From Aristolochia californica (lineage: Eukaryota > Streptophyta > Magnoliopsida > Piperales > Aristolochiaceae), in contig JARWKL010000008.1 in the NCBI GenBank assembly GCA_029961685.1, positions 19,439,981 through 19,503,980 on the forward strand: a DNA stretch of 64,000 nt. Direction: 5' to 3'. Shown in pieces: positions 54,490 to 64,000 of the stretch (position 1 is its first letter; every line of letters begins with the position of its first letter). Made by a program: the position numbers and the translations under genes. The notes under the pieces are model-generated. The model saw nothing but the letters and a program-made list of their open reading frames with translations, had not been told where the DNA came from and did no database searches.

Positions 54490-54520
54490 CAGTTAAAAAT
54501 CCCACTTGAAATTACAGACA
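54490..54520 (+). repeat. Deletion of about 66 bp removing the C-rich tract and TATA-like motif
   Basis: GTTAAAAATCCCA joins CTTGAAATTACAGACAC. The unit starting at 54291 is 608 bp and is one of the few lacking both recurring motifs. Confidence 0.88.
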
Positions 54521-57126
54521 CTTTTTGGAATTATCTCTCTCCACTTTTGTGCATTTTGCATTTCCATTTTAGATGTATACTTTTTTCTTAAATCAAAACT
54601 TGAGTTTTCACTTTCCCTTCATTTCGTAAACAAATAAAGAGATAACAGGCAAATAGATCACAACGAAATGAAAATTTTAGAGTTTCTTAAGGAAATAATT
54701 TAAATTAATAACAAATGTAAGGAAATTAAATTTATTCACACACCACAAATGAACACAAAAGTTGTGTTATCCAAGTTTGGGAAATTCCACTAGTTCAACC
54801 CTAATAGCTCTAAATTTTATTAGAATGAGATTTTTCTACACATGTTTTAAAAAACGGATATGCATGTTGGAAACATGCTAAAGAGGAAAATGACCTATAG
54901 ATCCAAACCTTTTAAATAGAATAACATTAAATTCCTAAGTGAAGGTGCGGTGGCATATATACCTGAGTCAAATGAGCCATTATTTTACCCATTGACTAAA
55001 AGCTGACCAAACGATCATAGATGATTGTATAGTTTATCAAATGTAATGGGCTATATTTTTGTAAGGAATGACTTATGGATTCGGAGTCAATACTCAGTTA
55101 AAAATTCCCCGCCTCCCCCTTTTCCCGACGATTGCAGAACCTAATATATAAAAAACTAAAAATATTTTACAATCCCTAAAAATTATACACACTTTTTGGA
55201 ATTATCTTTCTCTACATTTGTGCATTGTGCATTTCCATTTTAGATGTATACTTTTTTCTTAAATCAAAACTTGAGTTTTCACTTTCCCTTCATTTTGTAA
55301 ACAGCAAAAGAGATAAAAGACAAATAGATCACAACAAAATGAAAATTTTAGAGTTTATGTATGGAAAGAATTTAAAGCAATAACAAATGTAAGTAAAGAA
55401 AATTTATTCACACACCTCAACTGAACACAAAAGTTTTGTTTTCCAAGTTTGGGAAATTCCACTAGTTCAACCCTAATAGCTCAAAATTTTATAAGAAAGA
55501 CATTTTTCTATACTTGTTTTAAAAAATGGATATGCATTCTTGAAACATGTTAAAGATGCAAATGACCTATGGATCCAAACATTTTAAAGAGAATAACATT
55601 AAATTCCCAAGTGAACGTGCGGTGGGATATTTACTCAAGTGAAACAAGCCATTATTTTGCACATTTACAAAAAGCTAAACTAACGATCAGAGATGATTGT
55701 ATAGTGATTCATCATGCGTAACAGGCTATATTCTGGTAAGGAATGACTTATGGATTGGGAGTCAACTCTCAGTTAAAAATCCCCCGCCTCCCCCTTTTCC
55801 TAAAGATTGCAGAACCTGATACATAAAAACTAAAAAGAGCTTTCAATCCCTAAAAATTATAGACAGTTTTTGGAATTATCTCTCTCTATATTTTTGCATT
55901 GTGCATTTACATTTTAGGTGTATACTATTTTGTTAAATCAAAACTTGAGTTTTAACTTTCCCTTTATCTCGTAAAAAAAAAAGAAAGAAAAGGCAAATAT
56001 ATCACAATAAAATGAAAATTTTAAAGTTTGTGTATGGAAAGAATGTAAAACAATAACAAATGTAAGTAAAGAAAATTTATTCACACACCACAAATGAACA
56101 CAAAAGTTTTGTTATGCAAGTTTGGGAAAATTCCACTAGTTCAACTCTAATAGCTCGGAATTTTATAAGAAAGAGATTTTCCTACACATGTTTTAAAAAA
56201 TGGATATGCATGCTTGAAACATGTTAAAGATGCAAATTTCCTATGGAACCAAACCTTTTAAAGAGAATAACATTAAATTCTCAAGTGAACGTGCGGTGGG
56301 ATATTTACCTGAGTCAGACAAGCCATTGTTTTGCCCATTTACAAAAAGATGACCTAACGATCATAGATGATTGTAAAGTGATTTATCATGCTTAACGGGC
56401 TATTTTTTTTGTAAGGAATGACTTATGGATTGGGAGTCAACACTGTTAACTATCCCCCGCCTCCCCCTTTTCCCTACGATTACTGAACCTGATATATAAT
56501 AACTAAAAATAGTTTAAAATCCCTAAAAATTACAAACACTTTTTGGAAATATCTCTTTCTACATTTTTGAATTGTGCATTTTCATTTTAGATATATAATT
56601 TTTTATTAAATCAAAACTTGAGTTTTCACTTTCCCTTCATCTCGGAAACAAAAAGAGAGAAAAAACGCAAATAGATCACAACAAAATGGAAATTTTAGAG
56701 TTTATTAATGAAAAGAATTTAAATAAATAACAAATGTAAATAAAGAAAATTTATTCACACACCACAAATGAACACTAAAGTTTTGTCATCCAAGTTTGGG
56801 AAAATTCAACTTGTTCAACCCTAATAGCTCAAAATTTTATAAGAAAGAGATTTTTCTACACATGTTTTACAAAATGGATAAGAATTCTTGAAACATGTTA
56901 ATGATGCAAATGACCTCTGGATCCAAACCTTTTAAAGAAAATAACATAAATTCCCAAGTGAATGTGGGGTGAGATTTTTACCTGAGTCAAACAAGCTATT
57001 ATTTTTCCCATTTACAAAAAGCTGACCTAACGATCATAGATGATTCTAAAGTGATTTTCTTGTGTAACGGGCTATAGTTTTGTAAGGAATGACTTATGGA
57101 TTGGGAGTCGACACTTAGTTAAAAAT

Positions 57127-57136
57127 CCCCCCCCCC
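57127..57136 (+). repeat. Run of 10 C
   Basis: The same tract reads ten C, then TCCCCC. The usual G after the first C block is lost. It is a milder form of the expansion at 60842. Confidence 0.85.
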
Positions 57137-57914
57137 TCCCCCTTTTCCCGACGATTGCAGAAATTGATATATAAAAACTAAAAAGAGTTTAGAGTTCCTA
57201 AAAATTATAGACACTTTTTTGAATTATCCCTCTCTACATCTGTGCATTGGGCATTTCCATTTTAGATGTATACTTTTTTATTTAATCAAAACTTGAGTTT
57301 GCAGTTTCCCTTCATCTCGTAAACAAAAAAAGAGATAAAATGCAAATAGAACACAACAAAATGAAAATTTTAGAGTTTATAAATGGAAAGAATTTAAAAA
57401 AATAACAAATGTAAGAAACAAAAATTTATTCACACACCACAAATGAACACAAAAGTTTTCTTATCCAAGTTTGGGAAATTCGACTAGTTCAACCCTAATA
57501 GCTTAGAATTTTATAAGAAAGAGATTTTTCTCCACATGTTTTTAAAAATGGATATGCATGTTTGAAACATGTTAAAGATGCAAATGACCTATGGATCCAA
57601 ACCTTTTAAAGATAATAACATTAAATTCCCAAGTGAACATTCAGTGGGATATTTACCCGAGTGAAACAAGCCATTATTTTGCCCATTTACAAAAAGCTAA
57701 CCTAATGATCGTAGATGATTGTAAAGTGATTTATCATGTGTAACGGGTTATATTTTTTTAAGGAATGACTTATGGATTGGGATTCAACACTCAGTTAAAA
57801 ATCCCCCGCCTCCCCCTTTTACCAACGATTGCAGAACCTGATATATAAAATTTAAAAAGAGTTTTCAATGCCTAAAACAGACACTTTTTGGAATTATCTC
57901 TCTCTACATTTGTA

Positions 57915-57960
57915 CATTGTGAATTTCCATTTTAGATTTTATGTATGGAAAGAAGTTAAA
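57915..57960 (+). repeat. Deletion of about 112 bp at about 57936
   Basis: TTCCATTTTAGA joins TTTTATGTATGGAAAG. The ends share the string TTTTAGA in the normal monomer (CATTTTAGATG and AATTTTAGAGT), consistent with recombination at short homology. Confidence 0.88.
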
Positions 57961-59389
57961 GCATTAGCAAATGTAAGAAAATAAAATTTATTCACACACC
58001 GCAAATGAACACAAAAGTTTTCTTATCCAAGTTTGGGAAATTCCACAAGTTCAACCCTATTAGCTCGAAATTGTATAAGAAAGAGATTTTTCTACACATG
58101 TGTTAAAAAATGGATATGCATGCATGAAACATGTTAAAGATGCAAATGAGCTATGGATCCAAACCTTTTAAAGAGAATAACATTAAATTCCCAAGAGAAT
58201 GTGTGGTGGGATATTTACTCGAGTCAAACAAGCCATTATTTTTCCCATTTACAAAAAGCTGACCTAATGATCATAAATGATTGTAAAGTGATTTATCATG
58301 CGTAATGGGCTAACTTTTTAAAAGGAATGACTTATGGATTGGGAGTCAACACTGTTAAAAAACCCCTGCCTCCCCCTTTTCCCAACTATTGCTGAACCGT
58401 TTATATAAAACTAAAAAGATTTTACAATCCCTAAAAATTATAGACAATTTTTGGAATTATCTCTTTTTAAATTTGTGCATTGTGCATTTCATTTTTATAA
58501 GTATACTTTTTTCTTAAATCAAAACTTGATTTTTCACCTTCCCTTCATCTCGTAAACAAAAAAATAGAAAAAAGGCCAAAAGATCACTACAAAATTAAAA
58601 TTTTAGAGTTTATGTTTGGAAAGAATTTAAAGTAGTAAAAAATGTAAGTAAAGAAAATTTATTCACACACCACAAATGAACACAAAATTTTTGTTATCCA
58701 AGTTTGTGAAAATTCCACTAGTTCAACCCTAATAGCTCGGATTTTTATAAGAAAGAGATTTTTCTACACATGTTTAAAACAATGGATATGCATGCTTGAA
58801 GCATGTTAAAGATGCAAATGACCTATGGATCCAAACCTTTAAAAGAGAATATCATTAAATTCCCAATTGAATGTGCGGTGGAATAATTACCCGAGTCAAA
58901 CAATCCATTATTTTGCCCATTTACAAAACGCTGACCTCACGATCATAGATGTTTGTAAAGGGATTCATCATGCGTAACGGGCTTTTTTTTTTGTTAGGAA
59001 TGACTTATGGATTGGGAGTCAACACTCAGTTAAAACTCCCCTGCCTCCCCCATTTTTTGACGATTGCCAAACCTGATATATAAATGCTAAAAAGTGTTTA
59101 GAATCCCTAAAAATTACAGGCACTTTTTGGGTATTATTTCTCTCTACATTTGTGCGTTGTGTAATTCTATTTTAGATGTATACTTTTTTCTTAAATAAAA
59201 ACTTGAGTTTTTACTTTCCCTTCATCTTGTAAACAAAAAAAAGAAAAAGAAAAAAGGCAATTAGATCACAACAAAATGAAAAATTTAGAGTTTATGTGTG
59301 GAAAGAATTTAAAGAAATAACAAATGTAAGGAAACAAAATTTATTCACACACCACAAATGAACACTAAAGTTTGTGAAAATTCCACTAG

Positions 59390-59460
59390 TTCAACCCTAA
59401 TAGCTCGGGCATAACAGGCTATATTTATCGGACGTAATGGGCTATATTTTCTTAAGGAAT
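59390..59460 (+). repeat. Deletion of about 210 bp with a small copied patch
   Basis: TAATAGCTCGG (to 59409) joins GCATAACAGGCTATATTT (to 59426). TATCGGA follows, then CGTAATGGGCTATATTTT (59433-59450), a second copy of the same monomer segment. A unit boundary is lost, so 58827-59958 spans two units in 1131 bp. Confidence 0.9.
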
Positions 59461-60841
59461 GACTTTTGGATTGGGAGTCAACACTCAGTTAAAAATCCCA
59501 CACCTCCCCTTTTCCCTATGATTGCAGAACTTGATATATAGAAACTAAGATAGATTGCAATCCCTTAAAGTTACAGACACTTTCTTGAATTATCTCACTA
59601 TAAATTAGTGCATTGTGCATTTCCATTTTAGATTTGTACTTTTTTCTTAAATCAAAACTTGAGTTTTCACTTGCCCTTCATCTCGTAATAAAGAAAGAAA
59701 TAAAAGGCAAATAGATCACAACAAAATGAAAACTTTAGATTTTTTGTATGGAATGAATTTAAAGCAATAACAAATGTAAGTAAAGAAAATTTATTCACAC
59801 ACCACAAACGAACAAAAAAGTTTTGTTATCCAAGTTTGGGAAATTCCACTAGTTCAAGCCTTATAGCTCGAAATTTTTTAAGAAAATGATTTTTCTACAC
59901 ATGTTTTAAACAATGGATATGCTTGCTTGAAACATGTTAAATATGCAAATGACCTATGGATCCAAACCTTTTAAAGATTATAACATTAAATTCCCAAGTG
60001 AACGTGTGGTGGGATATTTACCTGAGTGAAACAAGCCATTATTTTGCCCATTTATAAAAAGTTGACGTAACGATCATAGATAATTGTAAAGTGATTTATC
60101 AGGCGTAACAGGCTATATTTTTTTAAGGAATGACTTACGGATTGGGAGTCAACACTCAGTTAAAAATCCCATGCCTCCCCTTTTCCTGACGATTGCAAAA
60201 TCTGATATAGAAAAATTAAAAGGAGTTTACAATCCATAAAAATTACTGACACGTTTTGGAATTATCTCTCTCTACATTTGTTCATTGTGCATTTCAATTT
60301 TAGATGTATACTTTTTTCTTAAATCAAAACTTGAGTTTTCTCTTTCCCTTCATCTCGTAAAGAAAAAAAAAAATAGAAGGCAAATAGTTCACAACAAAAT
60401 GAAAATTTTAGAGTTTATTTATGGAATGAATTTAAAGCAATAACAAGTGGAAGTAAAGAAAATTTATTCACACACCACAAATGAACACTAAAGTTTTGTT
60501 ATCCAAGTTTGGGAAAATTCAACTAGTTCAACCCTAATAGGTCGGAATTTTTTAAGACAGAGATTTTTCTACACATGTTTATAAAAATGGATATGAATGC
60601 ATGAAACATGTTAAAGATGCAAATGACCTATGGATCCAAACTTTTTAAAGAGAATAACATTAAATTCCAAAGTGAACGTGCGGTGGGATATTTACCCGAG
60701 TGAAACAAGCCAATATTTTGCCCATTTACAAAAAGCTGACCTAATGATCATAGATGATTGTAAAGTGATTTATCATGCGTAACGGGCTATATTTTTGTAA
60801 GGAATGACTTATGGATTGGGAGTCAACACTCTGTTATAAAT

Positions 60842-60860
60842 CCCCCCCCCCCCCCCCCCC
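60842..60860 (+). repeat. Run of 19 C
   Basis: The C-rich tract, normally CCCCCGCCTCCCCC, has become an unbroken run of 19 C followed by TTTTCCCGACG. It could be real slippage or a base-calling problem at a homopolymer. Confidence 0.8.
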
Positions 60861-61886
60861 TTTTCCCGACGATTACAGAACCTGATAAATAAAAACTAAA
60901 AAGAGTTTACAATCCCAAAAAGTTAAAAACACTTTTTGAAATTATCTCTCTCTACAATTCTGCATCGTGCATTTCCATTTTAGATGTATACATTTTTCTT
61001 AAATCAAAACATGAGTTTACACTTTCCCTTCAACTCGTAAACAAAAAAAGAGATAAAAGGCTAATAGATCACAAAAAAATGAAAATTTTAGAGTTTATGT
61101 ATGGAACGAATATAAAGTAATAACAAATTTAAGTAAAGAAAGTTTATTCACACAACACAAATGAACACAAAAGTTTTCTTATCCAAGTTTGGGATAATTC
61201 CACTTGTTCAACCCTAATAGATCGGAATTTTATTAAAAAGGGAATTTTCTACACATTTTTTTAAAAAATGGATATGCATGCTTGAAATATGTAAAAGATG
61301 AAAAGGACCTATGGATCCAAACCTTTTAAAGAGAAAAACATTAAATTCCCAAGTGAACGTGCGGTGGGATATTTACCCGAGTCAAACAAGCCATTATTTT
61401 GCCCATTTACAAAAAGCTGACTTAACAATCATAGATGATTGTGAAGTGATTTATCATGCATAACGGGCTATGTTTTTTTAAGGAATGACTCATGGATTGG
61501 GAGTCAACACTCAGTTAAAAATCCCCCGCCTCCCCTTTATCCTGAAGATTGAAGAACCCGATATATAAAAACTAAAAATAGTTTACAATCCCTAAACATT
61601 ACAGACACTTTTTGGAATTATCTCTCTCTAAATTTGTTCATTGTGCATTTCCATTTTAGATGTATAGTTTTTTATTAAATCAAAACTTGAGTTTTCAGTT
61701 TCCCTTCATCTCGTAAAAAACAAAAAGAGACAAAAGGAAAATAGATCACAACAAAATGAAAGTTTTAGAGTTTATGTATGGAAAGAAATTAAAAAAACAA
61801 AAAATTTAAGTGAAGTAAAATTTATTCACACACCACAAATGAACAGGAAAGTTATGTTGTCAAAGTTTGGAAAATGAATAGAATTT

Positions 61887-61902
61887 AAACCCTACACCCT
61901 AA
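61887..61902 (+). repeat. Second telomere-like patch, same variant heptamer
   Basis: AAACCCTACACCCTAA stands where other units read TTCCACTAGTTCAACCCTAA. The left part of the unit is also unusual (GAATAGAATTT before the patch). The CCCTACA variant is the same one seen at 14507-14513, 47 kb upstream. Part of the match, ACCCTAATAGCTCGG, belongs to the ordinary monomer. Confidence 0.75.
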
Positions 61903-62674
61903 TAGCTCGGAATCTTATAAGAAAGAGATTTTTCTACTCATGTTTCAAAAAATGGATAGGCATGCTTGAAACATGTAAAACAAGCAAATGACTTATGGAT
62001 CCATACCTTTTAAAAATAATAAAATTAAATTCCCAAGTGAACGTGCGGTGGGATTTTTACCCGAGTCAAATAAGCCATTATTTTGCCCATTTACAAAAAG
62101 CTGACCTAACGATCTTAGATGATTATAAAGAGATTTATCATGCGTAATAGACTTTATTTTTGTAAGGAATGACTTATGGATTGGTAGTCAGCATCCAGTA
62201 AAAAATCCCCCGCCTCCCACTTTTCTCGACGATTGCAGAACTTGATATATAAAAACTAAATAGAGTTTACAATCCCTAAAAATTACATACACCTTTTTTT
62301 AATTATCTGACTCTACATTTGTACATTGTGCATTTCCGTTTTAGTTGTATACTTTTTTCTTAAATCAAAACTTTGAGTTTTCACTTTCCCTTAATCTCGT
62401 AAACAAAAAAAAGAGAAAAAAGGCAAATAGATCACAATAAAATGAAAATTTTAGAGTTTATGTATGGAAAGAATTTAAAGTAATAACAACTGTAAGTAAA
62501 TAAAATTTATTCACACACCAAAAATGCACTCTAAATTTTTGGTATCCAAGTTTGGGGAAATTCCACTAGTTCAACCCTAATAGCTAGGAATTTTGTAAGA
62601 AAGAGATTTTTCTACGCATGTTTTAAAAAATGGATATGCATGCTTGAAACAATTTAAATATGCAAATTACCTAT

Positions 62675-63346
62675 GGATCCTAACCTTTTAAAGAATATAA
62701 CATTAAGTTCCCAAGTGAACGTGCGGTGGGATATTTACCCGAGTGAAACAAACCATAATTTTGCCCATTTACAAAAAAGCTGACCTAACGATCATAGATG
62801 ATTCTAAAGTGATTTATCAATTGTAACATTCTATATTTTTGTAAGGAATGATATATGGATTACGAGTCAACCCTCAGTAAAAAATCCCCCGCCTCCCCCT
62901 TTTCCTGACGATTGCAGAACCTGATATATAAAAACTAAAAAGAGTTGACAATCCCTAAAAATTATAGTCATTTTTTTGGAATTGTCTCTCTGTACATTTT
63001 TGCATTGTGCATTTCGATTTTAGATGTATATTCTTAAATCAAAACTTCAGTTTTAACTTTCCATTCATCTCGTAAACAAAAAAAGAGATAAAAGGCAAAT
63101 AGACCACAACAAAATGAAAATTTTAGAGTATATGTATGGAAAGAATTTAAAGAAATAAAAAATGTAAGTAAAGAAAATTTATTCACACACCACAAATGAA
63201 CACAAAAGTTTTGTTATCCAAGTTTGGGAAAATTCTACTAGTTAAACCCTAATACCTCCGAATTTTATAAGAAAGAGATTTTTTGACACATGTTTTAAAA
63301 AATGGATATGCATGCTTGAAACATGTTAAAGATGCAAATGACCTAT
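62675..63346 (+). repeat. Representative monomer with internal landmarks
   Basis: This 672 bp unit is close to the apparent consensus and serves as a map. GGATCC is at 62675. The CG-containing core AACGTGCGGTGGG is at 62718-62730. The C-rich tract is at 62886-62899 and the TATA-like TATATAAAAA at 62925-62934. ATTCACACACCACAAATGAA is at 63181-63200. The ACCCTAATA motif is at 63246-63254. Two ACATGTT motifs (63288 and 63321) flank ATATGCATGC just before the next unit start at 63347, whose site is mutated to GGATGC. Confidence 0.9.
62886..62934 (+). other. C-rich tract followed by a TATA-like motif (one example of a recurring element)
   Basis: In nearly every unit a run of the form CCCCCGCCTCCCCCTTTTCC is followed about 25-30 bases later by GATATATAAAAAC. 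In this unit the two parts are at 62886-62899 and 62925-62934. It is the most GC-rich patch of an otherwise AT-rich monomer. TATATAAA resembles a plant core-promoter TATA box, but such a string can occur by chance in AT-rich DNA, and no initiator or transcript is visible. I record the motif, not a proven promoter. Confidence 0.35.
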
Positions 63347-64000
63347 GGATGCAAACTTTTTAAAGAGAACAACATTAAATTTCCAAGTGAACCTGCGGTG
63401 GGATATTTACCCGAGTCAGATAAGCCATTACTTTGCCTATTTACCAAAAGCTGACCTAACGATCATAGATGATTGTAAAGTGATCTATCATGCATAACGG
63501 GCTTTATTTTTTTTAAGGAATGACTTATCGATTGGGAGTCAACACTCAGTTAAAAGTCCCTGCCTCCCCCTTTCCCTGACGATTGCCAAACTTGATATAT
63601 AAATGCTAAAAAAAGTTTAGAATCCCTAAAAATTACAAGCACTTTTTGGGAAGTATCTCTCTCTACATTTGTGCATTGTGCATTTCCATTTTACATGTAT
63701 ACTTTTTTCTTAAATCAAAACTTGAATTTATACTTTCACTTCATCTCGTAAACAAAAAGAGAGATAAAAGGCAAATAGATCACAACAAAATTAAAATTTT
63801 AGAGTTTATTTATGGAAAGAATTTAAAGCAACAACAAATATGAGTAAAGAAAATTTATTCACAGACAACAAATGAACACAAAAGTATTTTTATCCAAGTT
63901 TGGGAAATTCCACTAGTTCAACCCTAATAGCTCGGAATTTTATAAGAAAGAGATTTTTCTACACATGTTTTAAAAAAATGGATATGCATGCTTGAAACAT

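Larger units (their letters stand above)
46945..54898 (+). repeat. Satellite units 72-83
   Basis: Unit starts are at 46945, 47618, 48259, 48899, 49572, 50246, 50919, 51594, 52272, 52939, 53615 and 54291. Two consecutive units are 641 and 640 bp because they share the same two deletions. The last unit is 608 bp, with a loss of about 66 bp at 54504. No gene is seen. Confidence 0.95.
1..64000 (+). repeat. Tandem satellite array, monomer about 674 bp, about 97 units
   Basis: The same sequence recurs from edge to edge, always in one orientation. Taking the GGATCC site as unit start, successive units begin mostly 666 to 678 bases apart, with shorter intervals only where a unit carries a deletion. 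The order within a unit is: GGATCC; a CG-containing segment (CGTGCGGTGGG, then TTTACCCGAG); CTAACGATCATAGATGATTG; GCGTAACGGGCTATATTTTT; a C-rich tract; GATATATAAAAAC; a CTCTCTC tract; TTTCACTTTCCCTTCATCTC; an A-rich stretch; TTCACACACCACAAATGAAC; TTCAACCCTAATAGCTCGG; and TGGATATGCATGCTTGAAAC leading to the next GGATCC. Units differ by scattered substitutions and small indels. Base composition is strongly AT-rich. No unique sequence separates units. I do not recognise a named family. Confidence 0.99.
54899..64000 (+). repeat. Satellite units 84-97, last one cut by the window edge
   Basis: Unit starts are at 54899, 55571, 56245, 56919, 57593, 58155, 58827, one unit whose start is deleted (near 59409), 59958, 60632, 61313, 61997, 62675 and 63347. 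Interval 57593-58155 is 562 because of a deletion. Units 60632-62674 are slightly long (678-684), from an expanded C run and a telomere-like patch. The window ends about 20 bases before the next expected GGATCC. No gene is seen. Confidence 0.95.

Noticed and set aside
60842..60860. C19 run as a gap filler or contig join
   Set aside because: The unit is continuous and normal on both sides and the run sits exactly in the usual C-rich tract, so slippage or a homopolymer error is more likely.
62901..62925. CENP-B-box-like site in the CCCGACGATTGCAGAA segment
   Set aside because: The reverse complement has TCGTCGGG, but the spacing between TTCG and CGGG needed for the mammalian box is not met.
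62675..63346. tRNA, 5S rRNA or other RNA gene origin of the monomer
   Set aside because: No cloverleaf, A-box/B-box pair or 5S-like internal promoter could be recognised.
1..64000. Open frames of about 60-86 codons on both strands as genes
   Set aside because: They are the same few monomer stretches read in different units, often with TTG in place of ATG, broken in most copies, with no domains, no splice structure and no neighbouring gene signals.
1..64000. CRISPR array or other prokaryotic repeat system
   Set aside because: The repeat unit is about 674 bp with no unique spacers, no cas genes and no coding DNA at all.
1..64000. Transposable element insertion or LTR-derived tandem
   Set aside because: No long terminal repeats, terminal inverted repeats, target duplications, primer binding site or protein remnants were seen; every stretch aligns to the monomer.
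1..64000. Inverted units or a switch in array orientation
   Set aside because: All of the roughly 97 units read in the same direction; no head-to-head or tail-to-tail junction was found.

Overview
The whole 64 kb window is one uninterrupted head-to-tail array of an AT-rich satellite DNA. The monomer is about 674 bp. I count about 97 consecutive copies, all in the same orientation, and both window edges cut through a copy, so the array continues on both sides. I find no protein-coding gene, RNA gene, transposable element or unique spacer. The longest open frames (about 60 to 86 codons) are the same few stretches of the monomer recurring in copy after copy.

This is repeat-rich eukaryotic heterochromatin. 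Three hints favour a plant: a 21 bp run of telomere heptamers of the CCCTAAA type inside one monomer, a shorter relative of it in another, and C-to-T / G-to-A changes concentrated at CG and apparently CCG sites, as expected from CG and CHG methylation. I do not recognise the satellite as a named family. Whether it is centromeric, pericentromeric or subtelomeric cannot be read from the sequence.

Layout, using the conserved GGATCC (BamHI) position as unit start: 1-13,300 holds ordinary units with several large internal deletions. 13,300-27,200 holds a multi-unit block (about 15.2-19.2 kb) and its diverged second copy (about 21.1-25.9 kb). 27,200-36,650 is structurally the cleanest stretch, with unit lengths of 666-676 bp. 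36,650-46,900 has longer-range duplications and several truncated units. 46,900-54,900 contains recent neighbour-to-neighbour duplications. 54,900-64,000 has more deletions, two expanded C runs and the second telomere-like insert.

Nothing here works together as genes do. The interest lies in how the array evolves: unequal exchange, partial higher-order repeats, template-switch-like patches and telomere-like inserts. A TATA-like motif and a C-rich tract recur in most monomers and could matter if the satellite is transcribed or folds. Unit counts, offsets and deletion sizes were made by eye and may be off by a few bases.
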